NCBI RefSeq assembly: GCF_029338395.1
Contig: NZ_CP119813.1
Coordinates: 1-64,000 of the forward strand
Source: Halorussus caseinilyticus
GTDB lineage: Archaea > Halobacteriota > Halobacteria > Halobacteriales > Haladaptataceae
DNA: 64,000 nucleotides
Reading direction: 5' to 3'
Positions 21,055-29,736 of the stretch are shown one piece after another (the first letter of the stretch is position 1; the number at the start of each line of letters is the position of its first letter). Under the pieces are notes generated by a model that worked only from the letters and a program-made list of their open reading frames with translations, made no database searches and was not told the DNA's origin. Both the position numbers and the translations under genes were made by a program.

Positions 21055-24000
21055 TAGATAAACGTGAACCGAGCAACGTAAAAATAATTGCGTTAGAGAG
21101 TTCGGTCAGTCCCCGGCCACACTTGGGTCTGGGGCCGCCGAGATCCGACTTGCCCTGATGTGGCTTCAGTTGCGGCCTCTGGGCCAAACCACACTGACAG
21201 TAGATGTCGACGACCTCTGCGTAGATTTGTTCGTCCGACCGTGTGGGCCTCGGGTCAATATATCCCTGTTCACGGAGGTACGCACGGAGTTCTTCGACCT
21301 TGTCCTCTCGGAAATAGTTGACCTCGTTCGAGAGGCCGTCAAGTACCGCCTCCGGCTTGCCAGCGACGCGGTCCGCCAGGTCACTTGCCTCGTCAATGAA
21401 CTTATCACTGACAGCATTACTGGCTTCGAGTACGTCGCGGTCAACGGGTTTCCCTCGCCCAACCGTGTAGGCTTCGACGAACGTCTCCAGTGCAGTCCCG
21501 TGTTGACGAACACGCTCGCGGGCGTTCTCCGACAAGAGTCCGTCGACACCACCGACCTCCAGAAGCGAACGGAGGTGGCCCCACCGTTTGATCCCGGCGG
21601 TACGGAGTCTGTACAGTATTTCCGGATCTTCGGTCGCGTACCAAAGATCCGCAGACGCTGCACCTTCCCTCGGATCGAACGTCGAGACATCGAGCTTTCG
21701 CCGGTACTCCTCATGGTCGTCCCCGTCTGGTGCCGGAACGTCTACCGCGTCAGCGGTGTCGAGCGCCGGCGGATCCGCAACAGGGTTGTGATCGTCTGCA
21801 GCCGTGAGGTGCTGGAAACCGTACTTCACTCCCGACTCTTCTAGCCGCCGCCTCCAGCGTTCCCGCTCATCGCTCCGAGCAGTAAAGTAGAACACCTGCC
21901 TCCCCTGCCGAGCGAGGTCGATTACGGTGTCTAATACGGTCTCTGCCCGCCGGTCGTCAAACGGTGCCAGCGTCTCGTCCAGCAATAATGGCGGGGCAGT
22001 CTCCTGCTCCCTGTGTTCGACGAAAGCGACCCGGACCGCCAGCAGTACTTGAACTCGCGTCCCACTAGATAGATCGTTCAGGTCAACACGCCGGTCCTCC
22101 CCGGTATCGTAAGCTCTGAACGTCCCATCTTCGAGTCTGAGTTCGAACTGCCCGTCGGTGACGCGACGCAAGAGCTCGTCCGCCCGGCGGAATACTGGCT
22201 CCTGGTTACTAGTTACTGTCTCCGCCTCCACGAACTCAAGAAGCGAGTCCGTGACTGCCTCTGCTACGTCTCTCTCAAGCTCTGATTCGAGTTCAGCCAG
22301 TGCCTGGTCCCGCTGCTGGACTGCGTCAGCGATTTCCGTCGACGTCTTCGCGCTCTCGATCTCGTTTTCCAACTCCGTCTTTTCCTGTAGCAGACGGTCG
22401 TACTCGGCTGCCGTCTCCCGCTTCTCTCTTAATTCGTTCTGGAGATACTCCTTATTTCTCTCTTCAATCTCTTCGTCGTGTCTAGAGTGATCCCGGAGGT
22501 CCTCACGGCGATTCTCAAGCGTGGTCTTCGCCTTGTTCTTCGCCTCAACGGCGGCCTCGTAGTCCGATAGCTGTCCACACAACTTCTCCAAGCGGTCTCG
22601 GTTGCCCGGATCTAGTCCACGGTCCGCGAACAGCGCCTCCCGCTCGGAAGTAAGTCGGTCGAGTTCGCTTCGAGCCTCGGTAACAGTCCCCCGCACCTCT
22701 GCCAGCTTTTGCTTTGCGTTCTCGAAGTCCCGCCGACGCTTCTCCAGGCTCTCAATCACGCCGGCCGCGTCAGCGGCAGTTTCAACCTCGTAGTCGTACG
22801 TCTCGGTCGTGTACGGCGCAACGGTTGCGAGGAAATTCTCGCGGTTCTCCGCGATTTGGTCCTCGGCTTCCGACAGTACCGCCTGTTTCCTACAGACTTC
22901 CTCGTCAGCCGCCTGCCAACGCTCAACCCGCTCAACTACCACCGCCAGGTCGATGTCATCATCGACTTCGGTATCGAAGCGCGCCCGGAGCTGTTTCCGG
23001 GCGATTTCCAGTTCATCTTCGAGTTCGTCGACATCGTACCGGGCAAGGAGTTCCTCCCGTTTCCGTGCCTCCTGTGTGTCGAGTTCCACTTCCCCGAGTC
23101 TCTCACGGATCTCAGAGAGCCGTTCCCTGACCGAGTCGGCTTCCCACGCCGCCGGCTCCTTGAGGCCGGTCTGCCGGAACGTTTCTGCGTGGGTCGCTCG
23201 GGGATTCTTCGTGGCGTCTTCCTCTCCTCCTGAAACAAGGACTGCGTATGCAGCTATCCCGAGACCGAGCAATGTCAGTAGCAGTCCGAGTGGATTGGAG
23301 GTGAACGCGAGGAAGACACCCGCGATGGCCGCGAGTACACCCGCCGCAACAGCCGCCCAGACCATTCCCCGATTCTCTTCCTCATCAGTAGCACGTTCCG
23401 GTGGAGCCGTCAACCAGTTCTCAAGCGCACCCCGACCGTCCTCAAGAGTCGAACGATCCGGAACTCGGTCTGACTCGCCTTCGAGCCACTCTTTGATCGC
23501 GGCTTCGATTTGCTTCTTTCCTTCTACTTCGGTCACCTTCTCGACGAAGGACCGTAATTCGTCGAGGTCATCCGTTTCTACACTTCGGAGCGTCTCCTCG
23601 TCGAGGTCAAGCGGAAGGCTGCCCCTGATCTTTTGACGTTTTTCCTCCGCACCGGATAGCTCGCGCTTCAGCCGGTCACGGTCGTCTTCGGCATCGTCAA
23701 GTTGGTTCTGATACTGCCGGAGACTCTCCAGATCGTCATCGGTAATCCCGTCCTCGGGGAGTTCCGTGGCCGCCAGCGCCTGAGAGGCCTCCCGGTACGT
23801 CTCCGCCGTATCTCGTTCACGACCCTTTTGCGTTCGTATCTGCTCGTCCAGACGGTCAAGTCGGTCTAGTTCCTTTCCATTGAACGCCCCTAGCTCTTGC
23901 GGGAACTCTTCCAGTTCTTCCACCTTCTCTTCGTAGTCCGCTCTCGCCTCCGCGTGCTCAATTGCTGTTTCGAGGAGTTCAACTCGCTCTCGGGCCGATT

Positions 24001-24661
24001 CGGCGTCTGCAAGCCGCTCTTCGGTCCGGGAGAGTTCCTCCTGTTCCTCTTCGAGGTCCGGTGTCTCCTGCCTCAAATCCTCTACCCGCTGGATCGCCTT
24101 TTTTGCCTCCTGTGTGGCACTGAGGTTTCGAGTAGAGGGGCTCGCTCCCTCTTCGAGATCGAAGCTTTCACGGACGGCGTCGATGTCGAAACCTCCGGTC
24201 GATTCGCGCTGGATGACGGTAGCGAACTCGCCGTCATCCGTCTCCTCCTGTAGTAGCTCGTGCAGAGACAACGAATACCGACGACCTCCGTGCAGCGATG
24301 GGACCGGGATCGGGTCGGCGGCGGCACCGTCTACGAAATTTTCAGACATGCCACCGCGGAGTTCGACTCTCCGCTGATCCCCGTCATGGGATAATTGCGT
24401 ACTGATCTCTGCTGATGTCGGGGCCTCGTCGGGCCACAGCGACCAGCGAATCGCCTCCGACAGCGTTGTCTTCCCGGCCGCATTCTCTCCGTAGACTACA
24501 TTAACACCGGGTGAGAAGCCGTCAACGGTGAATCCACCGGCTTCGAACCCTGGAGCACGCTTGAGCATGACCGATTCGACGACGACCGGGGTTCCCCGGT
24601 CATCTTCATCACTGCGTTCTGCCTCGCTCTCGTCCACCTCGGTCATCGCTGGTTCACTCAT
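21002..24661 (-). CDS. YhaN/Rad50-like coiled-coil ATPase
   Basis: 1219 residues from the ATG at 24661, which overlaps the upstream stop by 8 bases. N-terminal Walker A VVYGENAAGKTTLSEAIRW, long heptad-rich coiled coils, and in the middle two hydrophobic segments (about residues 465-510: VWAAVAAGVLAAIAGVFLAF, LGLLLTLLGLGIAAYAVLV) as in YhaN. The ABC signature is DLSSGTRVQVLL and Walker B LLLDETLAPFD. After the ATPase come about 240 further residues with no family I recognise (LYRLRTAGIKRWGHLRSLL looks like a helix-hairpin motif). The last 53 bases overlap the Argonaute start. SMC/Rad50 relatives bridge and scan DNA and load a partner nuclease, here the next gene upstream. Confidence 0.82.
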   Translation of the reverse strand: MSEPAMTEVDESEAERSDEDDRGTPVVVESVMLKRAPGFEAGGFTVDGFSPGVNVVYGENAAGKTTLSEAIRWSLWPDEAPTSAEISTQLSHDGDQRRVELRGGMSENFVDGAAADPIPVPSLHGGRRYSLSLHELLQEETDDGEFATVIQRESTGGFDIDAVRESFDLEEGASPSTRNLSATQEAKKAIQRVEDLRQETPDLEEEQEELSRTEERLADAESARERVELLETAIEHAEARADYEEKVEELEEFPQELGAFNGKELDRLDRLDEQIRTQKGRERDTAETYREASQALAATELPEDGITDDDLESLRQYQNQLDDAEDDRDRLKRELSGAEEKRQKIRGSLPLDLDEETLRSVETDDLDELRSFVEKVTEVEGKKQIEAAIKEWLEGESDRVPDRSTLEDGRGALENWLTAPPERATDEEENRGMVWAAVAAGVLAAIAGVFLAFTSNPLGLLLTLLGLGIAAYAVLVSGGEEDATKNPRATHAETFRQTGLKEPAAWEADSVRERLSEIRERLGEVELDTQEARKREELLARYDVDELEDELEIARKQLRARFDTEVDDDIDLAVVVERVERWQAADEEVCRKQAVLSEAEDQIAENRENFLATVAPYTTETYDYEVETAADAAGVIESLEKRRRDFENAKQKLAEVRGTVTEARSELDRLTSEREALFADRGLDPGNRDRLEKLCGQLSDYEAAVEAKNKAKTTLENRREDLRDHSRHDEEIEERNKEYLQNELREKRETAAEYDRLLQEKTELENEIESAKTSTEIADAVQQRDQALAELESELERDVAEAVTDSLLEFVEAETVTSNQEPVFRRADELLRRVTDGQFELRLEDGTFRAYDTGEDRRVDLNDLSSGTRVQVLLAVRVAFVEHREQETAPPLLLDETLAPFDDRRAETVLDTVIDLARQGRQVFYFTARSDERERWRRRLEESGVKYGFQHLTAADDHNPVADPPALDTADAVDVPAPDGDDHEEYRRKLDVSTFDPREGAASADLWYATEDPEILYRLRTAGIKRWGHLRSLLEVGGVDGLLSENARERVRQHGTALETFVEAYTVGRGKPVDRDVLEASNAVSDKFIDEASDLADRVAGKPEAVLDGLSNEVNYFREDKVEELRAYLREQGYIDPRPTRSDEQIYAEVVDIYCQCGLAQRPQLKPHQGKSDLGGPRPKCGRGLTELSNAIIFTLLGSRLSNGPVPELLHSRAFRHQC

Positions 24662-25943
24662 CCGCTGGCACCCCTTGCTGGTCAAGGAAAGTGTCTAGAA
24701 GCGACCGCGCCTGTCGGCGCAACACGGCCTTCGATTCGTCTTCCGTCGGTCGATCATACGTTTCGTCGTGGGAGCGAAGTTCCCTGTAGGCATTCGACTC
24801 GTGCGTCTCCCGTGCGCTCGCGTGCGCCGCTTCGATCACGTTCTGATACGGGTCCAGCGGTTCGTCTCCGTCGAGCGCCAGTAAGAGTCCAGCAAGATAG
24901 CCGACGGGGTCGTCTTCACCGGCCCGTTCGGTAAGGTCAACCGCTGGCGTCGTGTCGATAGACACGTTAATAACCCGTACTGCCGTTCCCGCTTCGGTGA
25001 GTTCGATCTGCTCAAATTCCGCTCGGCGGTCGAGCAGATCAGTATGGGCTGCCGTCCGCCCTTCAAGTGTTAGCTCGGCCGCGAGAAGCTCCGCCTCGGA
25101 GTCGCTCTCCGTGACGGTCTCGCGTAGCCCATCGTGCGTCGCATCAATTACATCGTGAAATCCCTGATCAGGGCCAGTCGAGACGACGATGTCCTCATAC
25201 TGAAGTGTCGCCGAGAAGAGCGGACGCGTATCCACTGCCCCTTCCGAGTCAACCGTGAGGAGCCACGCACCGTGACCCTCTGTCTCGCTCGAATCAAGCG
25301 GCTGAAGCGACCCCGGATAGACAACGAGAGGGCTCTCATGGCGGACTCCCGAGCTGTGGAGGTGTCCCAAAACCCACGCCGCATGTCCGCTCGTCGCTAA
25401 CGCATCCACGTCAACTGGCGCATACCGATCTTCGCGTCCATTCAGGTCAGCGTGGACGACACCGAGTTGCGGCACGCTGTCACGGTCAAGGTCGTACTCG
25501 TCTAACGGACTCTCGGGATAGTACCGACTCGGGAACGACCAGCCGTCGATCTGGAGCCGAGCCTCACCGCCCTCCCCGACGAGGGTTTCCCGCTCCCACT
25601 CCCCATTACGACCAAGCAACCGGACACCGTCGATAGCGTCCGCCAAGTCCGGAACAACGTCGTAATCGTGATTCCCAGCCACACATAGAAGCGGAATACC
25701 AGCTTCCTCAAGGGTCGTAGCTACCGACTCGACGGCTCCGTACGCTTCAGCGTACTTGTTCTCCCGGTCAACGAGGTCACCGGCCACGACAACGGCGTTA
25801 ACATCGTGATCCACAGCTGTTTGAGCGATATCGGTCCAGATCATCCGGGGAGAGAAATCGGCTGCATCGAACCTTGCCGGAAGTTGACTCGGGCGGCGTC
25901 CGATATGGACGTCTGCTACACAAAGAACCTCTACTGATCCCAT
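24654..25943 (-). CDS. YhaO/Mre11-like metallophosphoesterase
   Basis: 429 residues from ATG 25943 (an upstream in-frame ATG at 26015 is less likely, because promoter-like A/T DNA lies between). All calcineurin-type metal motifs are present in order: DVHIG, GDLVDREN, GNHDYD, VVHADLNG and GHLH. Mre11/SbcD relatives are Mn-dependent nucleases that work with a Rad50-like ATPase, and the YhaN-like gene follows with an 8-base overlap. First gene of the operon YhaO-YhaN-Ago. A TATA-like TTTATTTA lies about 30 bases upstream, which suggests a leaderless transcript. An intact active site contrasts with the dead Argonaute and makes this the likely nuclease of the operon. Confidence 0.82.
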   Translation of the reverse strand: MGSVEVLCVADVHIGRRPSQLPARFDAADFSPRMIWTDIAQTAVDHDVNAVVVAGDLVDRENKYAEAYGAVESVATTLEEAGIPLLCVAGNHDYDVVPDLADAIDGVRLLGRNGEWERETLVGEGGEARLQIDGWSFPSRYYPESPLDEYDLDRDSVPQLGVVHADLNGREDRYAPVDVDALATSGHAAWVLGHLHSSGVRHESPLVVYPGSLQPLDSSETEGHGAWLLTVDSEGAVDTRPLFSATLQYEDIVVSTGPDQGFHDVIDATHDGLRETVTESDSEAELLAAELTLEGRTAAHTDLLDRRAEFEQIELTEAGTAVRVINVSIDTTPAVDLTERAGEDDPVGYLAGLLLALDGDEPLDPYQNVIEAAHASARETHESNAYRELRSHDETYDRPTEDESKAVLRRQARSLLDTFLDQQGVPADE

Positions 25944-26337
25944 TTCTAAGTATAAATAAACACTTGGTAAATAAATTCGGCGGAAGGAATAACACCGACC
26001 AGTAGTTGATCTCACTCACTCTAACTGCTTTGGGTGACTCGTAGTGTGCCTAAGGAACGATCATACTCATCTTAAATTGGTTCAGACGGTCTACCACTGC
26101 GTCGTAGAGTCGGTCTATCAAAGCCTGAAATAGGCTGAAACGTAAAGGAAGAACACGTCTCGTACTCTCCCCTAGAAATCGGTAAGGACGCTCGATTGAA
26201 TCCCCACTTTCTGTCTGAAATTTCAATCCTTAACGATGGCACGTCTGTTTTGGAATTAGCGTTTGCTGAACTAGTCGGTGAAGTCTTCATTAGCTAGCGA
26301 CGGAGAGGAACTTAGCATCTCGTATGAGGCTCTCATA
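25944..26337. other. Promoter DNA and unexplained stretch
   Basis: 25944-25990 is A/T-rich and should hold the promoter of the YhaO-YhaN-Ago operon. From about 26052 to 26230 a minus-strand frame reads somewhat like protein (RPYRFLGESTRRVLPLRFS) but has no clear start. I see no other feature. Confidence 0.35.
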
Positions 26338-26751
26338 CTACGATAACACAGACAGTAGTCCTTCCGTGATGACCGTTCCCTCCGTCGTATCGACAAAGTA
26401 TACTTGTTTCCTATCCTCCGGCTCGACAGCCGTCACCTCGGTTTGGCCACCGATTCGTCGATGTCCCGTGAATGCCAGTCGCTTCCGATTGACCTTCGGC
26501 CGAATCTCCATCAGGTGTCTGAACGCGCCACCAGTTTCGCGCCCGGGTGTGAGCCTGATTTTATCGGAGAACTCGCCTCTCTCCCCTTCATCGTGACTCC
26601 ACTCGTAACCGAGCAAGTCGAGATAGTCACAGACTTGGTCGAAAATCTCGCCCCGGTACTGCCAGTATCCACCTTCGTATTCGACGGGCCCTGCTTGTTC
26701 GAAATCGTGGATAATGCCATCCAGAAACCACCAATGTGGTCGTAAATCTAA
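26338..26751 (-). pseudogene. Gene fragment lacking its 5' end, unknown family
   Basis: A continuous minus-strand frame opens after TAG (26752-26754) without an ATG: HWWFLDGIIHDFEQAGPVEY, then YWQYRGEIFDQVCDYLDLLG, then RKQVYFVDTTEGTVIT. The composition and the W/Y-rich start are protein-like, so this is the C-terminal 137 residues of a larger gene. The only long internal ATG (26616) would drop the first third. Family not recognised. Confidence 0.45.
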
Positions 26752-26860
26752 CTAATGTGATTCCAACACGCTTCCTTCCGGGGATTTCGCACAGACCACT
26801 GCGCAGTTTTAGCTTGCCATCGGCATCATCATCGCTTCTGCCACCCAGTATTTGGTGGTC

Positions 26861-26902
26861 TTAACCAACAGCCACCCCTACTTCAGCCCGTATGTTGGTT
26901 AA
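26861..26902. repeat. Inverted repeat family, copy A
   Basis: TTAACCAACA at 26861-26870 and TGTTGGTTAA at 26893-26902, separated by 22 bases. It lies 98 bases beyond the stop of the PIN gene. Perfect 10-base arms. Confidence 0.85.
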
Positions 26903-26999
26903 CTCCGCTACACTCGATATACTGAAGATGAGTTCTCTAGTTCCGGCCTCATCAGTCGGCCTACGAATAGACACTACTCGCTGGGCAGAAACTCATCAG

Positions 27000-27446
27000 T
27001 CATAGCCGTCCGGCGTCCTCGGGGACGAGTGTGAATCCGAGTGTCCGAAAGTCACTATCGAACGCGAAGATATGGTTGATATCACGGCTTCCAGCAAGGA
27101 CACTACTGGTGTGGTCGACGAACGAGATTTGGTGGTCGTCGTACTGGGCGAACTCATCACAGGCGGCATTGAATGCAGGTTTGTCCACGGGGAGGATGTT
27201 GAAGCTCTCGGACCCTCGGATGGTCTCAAGTGTTTCCACGGCTTCAGCGTGCCCGACCTTCCGCAGTATCAACGTCGTGAGCTCTGAGAGAACTGACCGG
27301 CTCGTGTAGAGCGGACGGTATGGAAGATCGCCAGCGGCAATCGCATCGAACACATCCCGAGCGCGGTCGTGACGTTCGGCCTGTTCGTAGGCCCACGCGA
27401 AGAACGCGCCTGTATCGATGAACAACGGGGTTGCACCCTGTACCAT
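27000..27446 (-). CDS. vapC: PIN-domain toxin (VapC-like)
   Basis: 148 residues with the acidic PIN positions visible: FIDTGAFFAW near the N-terminus, SELTTLIL with a conserved Glu, and SFVDHTSSVLA plus FAFDSDF at the C-terminal metal site. VapC toxins are ribonucleases that act on tRNA or rRNA. Its ATG overlaps the stop of the upstream gene by one base (TAATG), the usual coupling of antitoxin and toxin. Confidence 0.85.
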   Translation of the reverse strand: MVQGATPLFIDTGAFFAWAYEQAERHDRARDVFDAIAAGDLPYRPLYTSRSVLSELTTLILRKVGHAEAVETLETIRGSESFNILPVDKPAFNAACDEFAQYDDHQISFVDHTSSVLAGSRDINHIFAFDSDFRTLGFTLVPEDAGRL

Positions 27447-27814
27447 TACGACTCAACCTCACCGTAGAGGATATCATCGATATCGTCCTCGCCGACGGGT
27501 TCGTCCTCATCACCGGCGTGCGCCTCGGCATCCCAGAACGGGTCGTCTGGATTGATTTCGGCTGTGGTGTCTTCGGTGTCGGTGAGCCACCAGACGACGG
27601 CGTTTGCGCCGACGGTGCGGCGTTCGACTCGGCCTTGTTCGTGGAGCGTGATCAGTTTCTGGCGGGCGGCTTCAGAACTACAGTCAAGGAGTTCGCCGAG
27701 TTCTTTCGCGGTGGCGACGGGGCTGTCGGTTTGGCGGATGGCTTCGAGGACATCCTCGAGAGAGATTGTCCCGACATATTGGCCGTGGTCGTTCCGCTCG
27801 CGATCCTGACTCAT
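27446..27814 (-). CDS. Winged-helix antitoxin-like partner of the PIN toxin
   Basis: 122 residues. SLEDVLEAIRQTDSPVATAK and LLDCSSEAARQKLITLHEQG form a DNA-binding winged helix (GRVERRTVGANAVVWWL is the wing), followed by an acidic tail (DDPFWDAEAHAGDEDEPVGE) ending in DDILYGEVES, which could bind the toxin. A one-base overlap couples it to the PIN gene. It differs from AbrB- or RHH-type VapB. Autoregulation is likely by analogy. Confidence 0.72.
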   Translation of the reverse strand: MSQDRERNDHGQYVGTISLEDVLEAIRQTDSPVATAKELGELLDCSSEAARQKLITLHEQGRVERRTVGANAVVWWLTDTEDTTAEINPDDPFWDAEAHAGDEDEPVGEDDIDDILYGEVES

Positions 27815-27981
27815 GACTACTCGTTCGTGGGCTACCTACCTAAACCTATTGCCACGAGGCAACAGGAAGGGAGGAGCTGTTCTCTCAAGACATGGTGAAC
27901 CATTTTGGGATAGTATACTGTTCGATAATACAGCGACGGCTACTTTCTGCTGGATTCGCCGAATTCGAGAACCGAGGTGAT

Positions 27982-29286
27982 CTAATCGATGAGGCAGGAG
28001 TCCAGTATGGACGTTCCACACTCACCAAATGCATACAAATCGCCAGCATCTGTCGCTGCGAATACGAGATCAGACGTTACCGCTGGGGTACTCCGCCCCA
28101 TTTCCTGATTCCGCCCTAATTCGACGCGCGTCTGTTCTGTTCCCGCCTGTGCGTCGAGGACGAATAAGTGGCCGTACATAGTGTCGCGCTGAATCCAACC
28201 CGGAACGTAGACAGAGTCACTCGCAACGACGGGCGTCGAAACGAGATCGATCTCAGGCTGTCCTTCAGTACGGCCGCCGAACCGCCAGACACGTTCGCCC
28301 GTCTCGACGCGGCGTGCTTCGACACCGAACTCGGCCACGTGATACACCAAATTATCGGCGACTGCTAGGCCCGCGTCTCCTCATCGAACACCGACGGATT
28401 TCCGCCAGCGAACCGTTTTCGTCGGCAGATCGACCGCAGCGATAGACTGCTGGTTATCGTGCTCACGAAGGGGCACTAAGAGCGTGTCGTCAACGATTGT
28501 TGGTGTTCCGGCGACCGGCGCTTCCCATCGCCATCGCTCCTCACCATTCAGGATGTCAAGGGCGATGAGACGCTCGGAGTCGACCATCGGGACGTAAACG
28601 GTACCGTCCGCCGCCGCTAACTGCCACATTCCGGCGGAGTCGGGGAATGTGACTCGCCACCGTTCAGTACCATCGTCTGGGTCAAGTCCGAATACTGTTT
28701 CTGGTTGCTCCGTCTCCTCAACGGACGTACTGTACGTTCCCGTCACGACAATGTCGTCCGTCACAATCGGTGGGATAGTATCGGGTGTCTGTTGCCCTTC
28801 ATAGAGATTATCGAACGTCCATTGCTCATTGCCGTCTGTCCCGATCGCTTTCAATCCAGGTTTCGTCTGGACGAACAGCTGGTTGTCGTTGAGGACGAGC
28901 GAATCAGAGAGATAGAAGTAGTGGAACTCGTCACTTCGCCAGAGTTCCGTCGTCCAGAGCGATTCGCCGGTTGCGGCGTCGAGCGCTTCTAGCCACACTC
29001 CACCCTGTTCGTCGCTTGTCGCCTCACGAGAGTACCCGAAATAGAGGATTCCATTGCTAACGACAGGTGAGACCGTCACAACGCCTCGGCTCTCCCGTGA
29101 CTGTTGCCATTCTGCGTGAAGCGATGCTGTCGGGCCGTCAGTCGAGGCGAATCCTGTATGGGCGTTATCGACTGTTCGACGCGGCCAGTGGCCGCGTGCG
29201 CTTGGGTTATCGAACGAGAGACAGCCTGTGAGCGTAGTGAGAGTGCTCGTACATGCTGCGAGGAATGTTCGGCGGGTGGAGGGCAT
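27982..29286 (-). pseudogene. PQQ-repeat beta-propeller lipoprotein, split by an in-frame TGA
   Basis: Tat lipoprotein signal STRRTFLAACTSTLTTLTGC, then propeller blades with the repeated pattern of WLEALDAATGESLWTTEL, VFGLDPDDGTERWRVTF and LIALDILNGEERWRWEA. At 28381-28383 a TGA interrupts without a frame change, and the same frame continues (LAVADNLVYHVAEFG, ARRVETGERVW, FVLDAQAGTE) to 27982. The whole is 434 codons. The mature protein would be anchored outside the membrane, as in PQQ-domain assembly or dehydrogenase-like proteins. The lost part holds about two blades, so the shortened product is probably non-functional. Confidence 0.75.
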
Positions 29287-29450
29287 TGGTAAGAGAGGGA
29301 CACATCGGTCACATATGCGTTATCATCTTGGCAGGTTGATCTCGAGTTGAACACTGACGACATGCCATTGCGAGACGTTACCGGTAACGTCTAACTTATT
29401 ATACTGTTCAAGAGTCAGCGCACCGACGTCATTCGGTTTGTCGACAGTTG

Positions 29451-29492
29451 GCGGCCTCCTCCCACGACTAAAGTCGTTGGCTTCCGCCTAGA
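29451..29492 (+). mobile_element. Relic end of an IS200/IS605-type element
   Basis: The hairpin CCCACGACT-AA-AGTCGTTGG (29461-29480) followed by CTTCCGCCT matches the right-end hairpin of haloarchaeal IS200/IS605 and IS1341 elements, whose transposition recognises such ends. No TnpA or TnpB gene is nearby, so only the end remains. Assignment from memory of the typical end sequence. Confidence 0.45.
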
Positions 29493-29507
29493 AACTCATG
29501 TGAAGCC

Positions 29508-29722
29508 CGTGCGAATTCTAAAGTTCGTAAAATTCGTAGAGTTCGTATGAATCCTACAGTTCTTAAAATCCGTGCGATTCGTAGAGTTCGTAAGCTTCTC
29601 ACGAACTTTTATTATCACGGATTGAGTTGAGTTGACCGACAGCGAACTCCACAACTCCCACGAACTCTACGGACTGTTCGAATCGTAGAACTCGTACAGT
29701 TCGTAGAGTTCGTACAGTTCGC
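29508..29722 (+). repeat. Iterons upstream of parA (parS-like centromere)
   Basis: Two clusters (29508-29594 and 29651-29722) of the short direct repeat TTCGTAGAGTTCGTA with variants, spaced at about one or two helical turns. A single further set lies at about 31293-31328, beyond the parA partner gene. Repeats flanking a ParA operon usually bind the small partner protein for plasmid partition and autorepression. The last repeats sit within 20 bases of the parA start. Confidence 0.7.
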
Positions 29723-29736
29723 TCTGGTGAGACACG

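Noticed and set aside
22158-23636. Long plus-strand serine-rich frames opposite the YhaN-like gene
   Set aside because: They are antisense shadows of the coiled-coil region, where Glu/Arg/Leu codons read as Ser/Arg on the other strand.
29508-29722. Iterons as a second set of origin boxes
   Set aside because: They share no core with either Orc box set and lie at a parA gene, so a partition site is the better reading.
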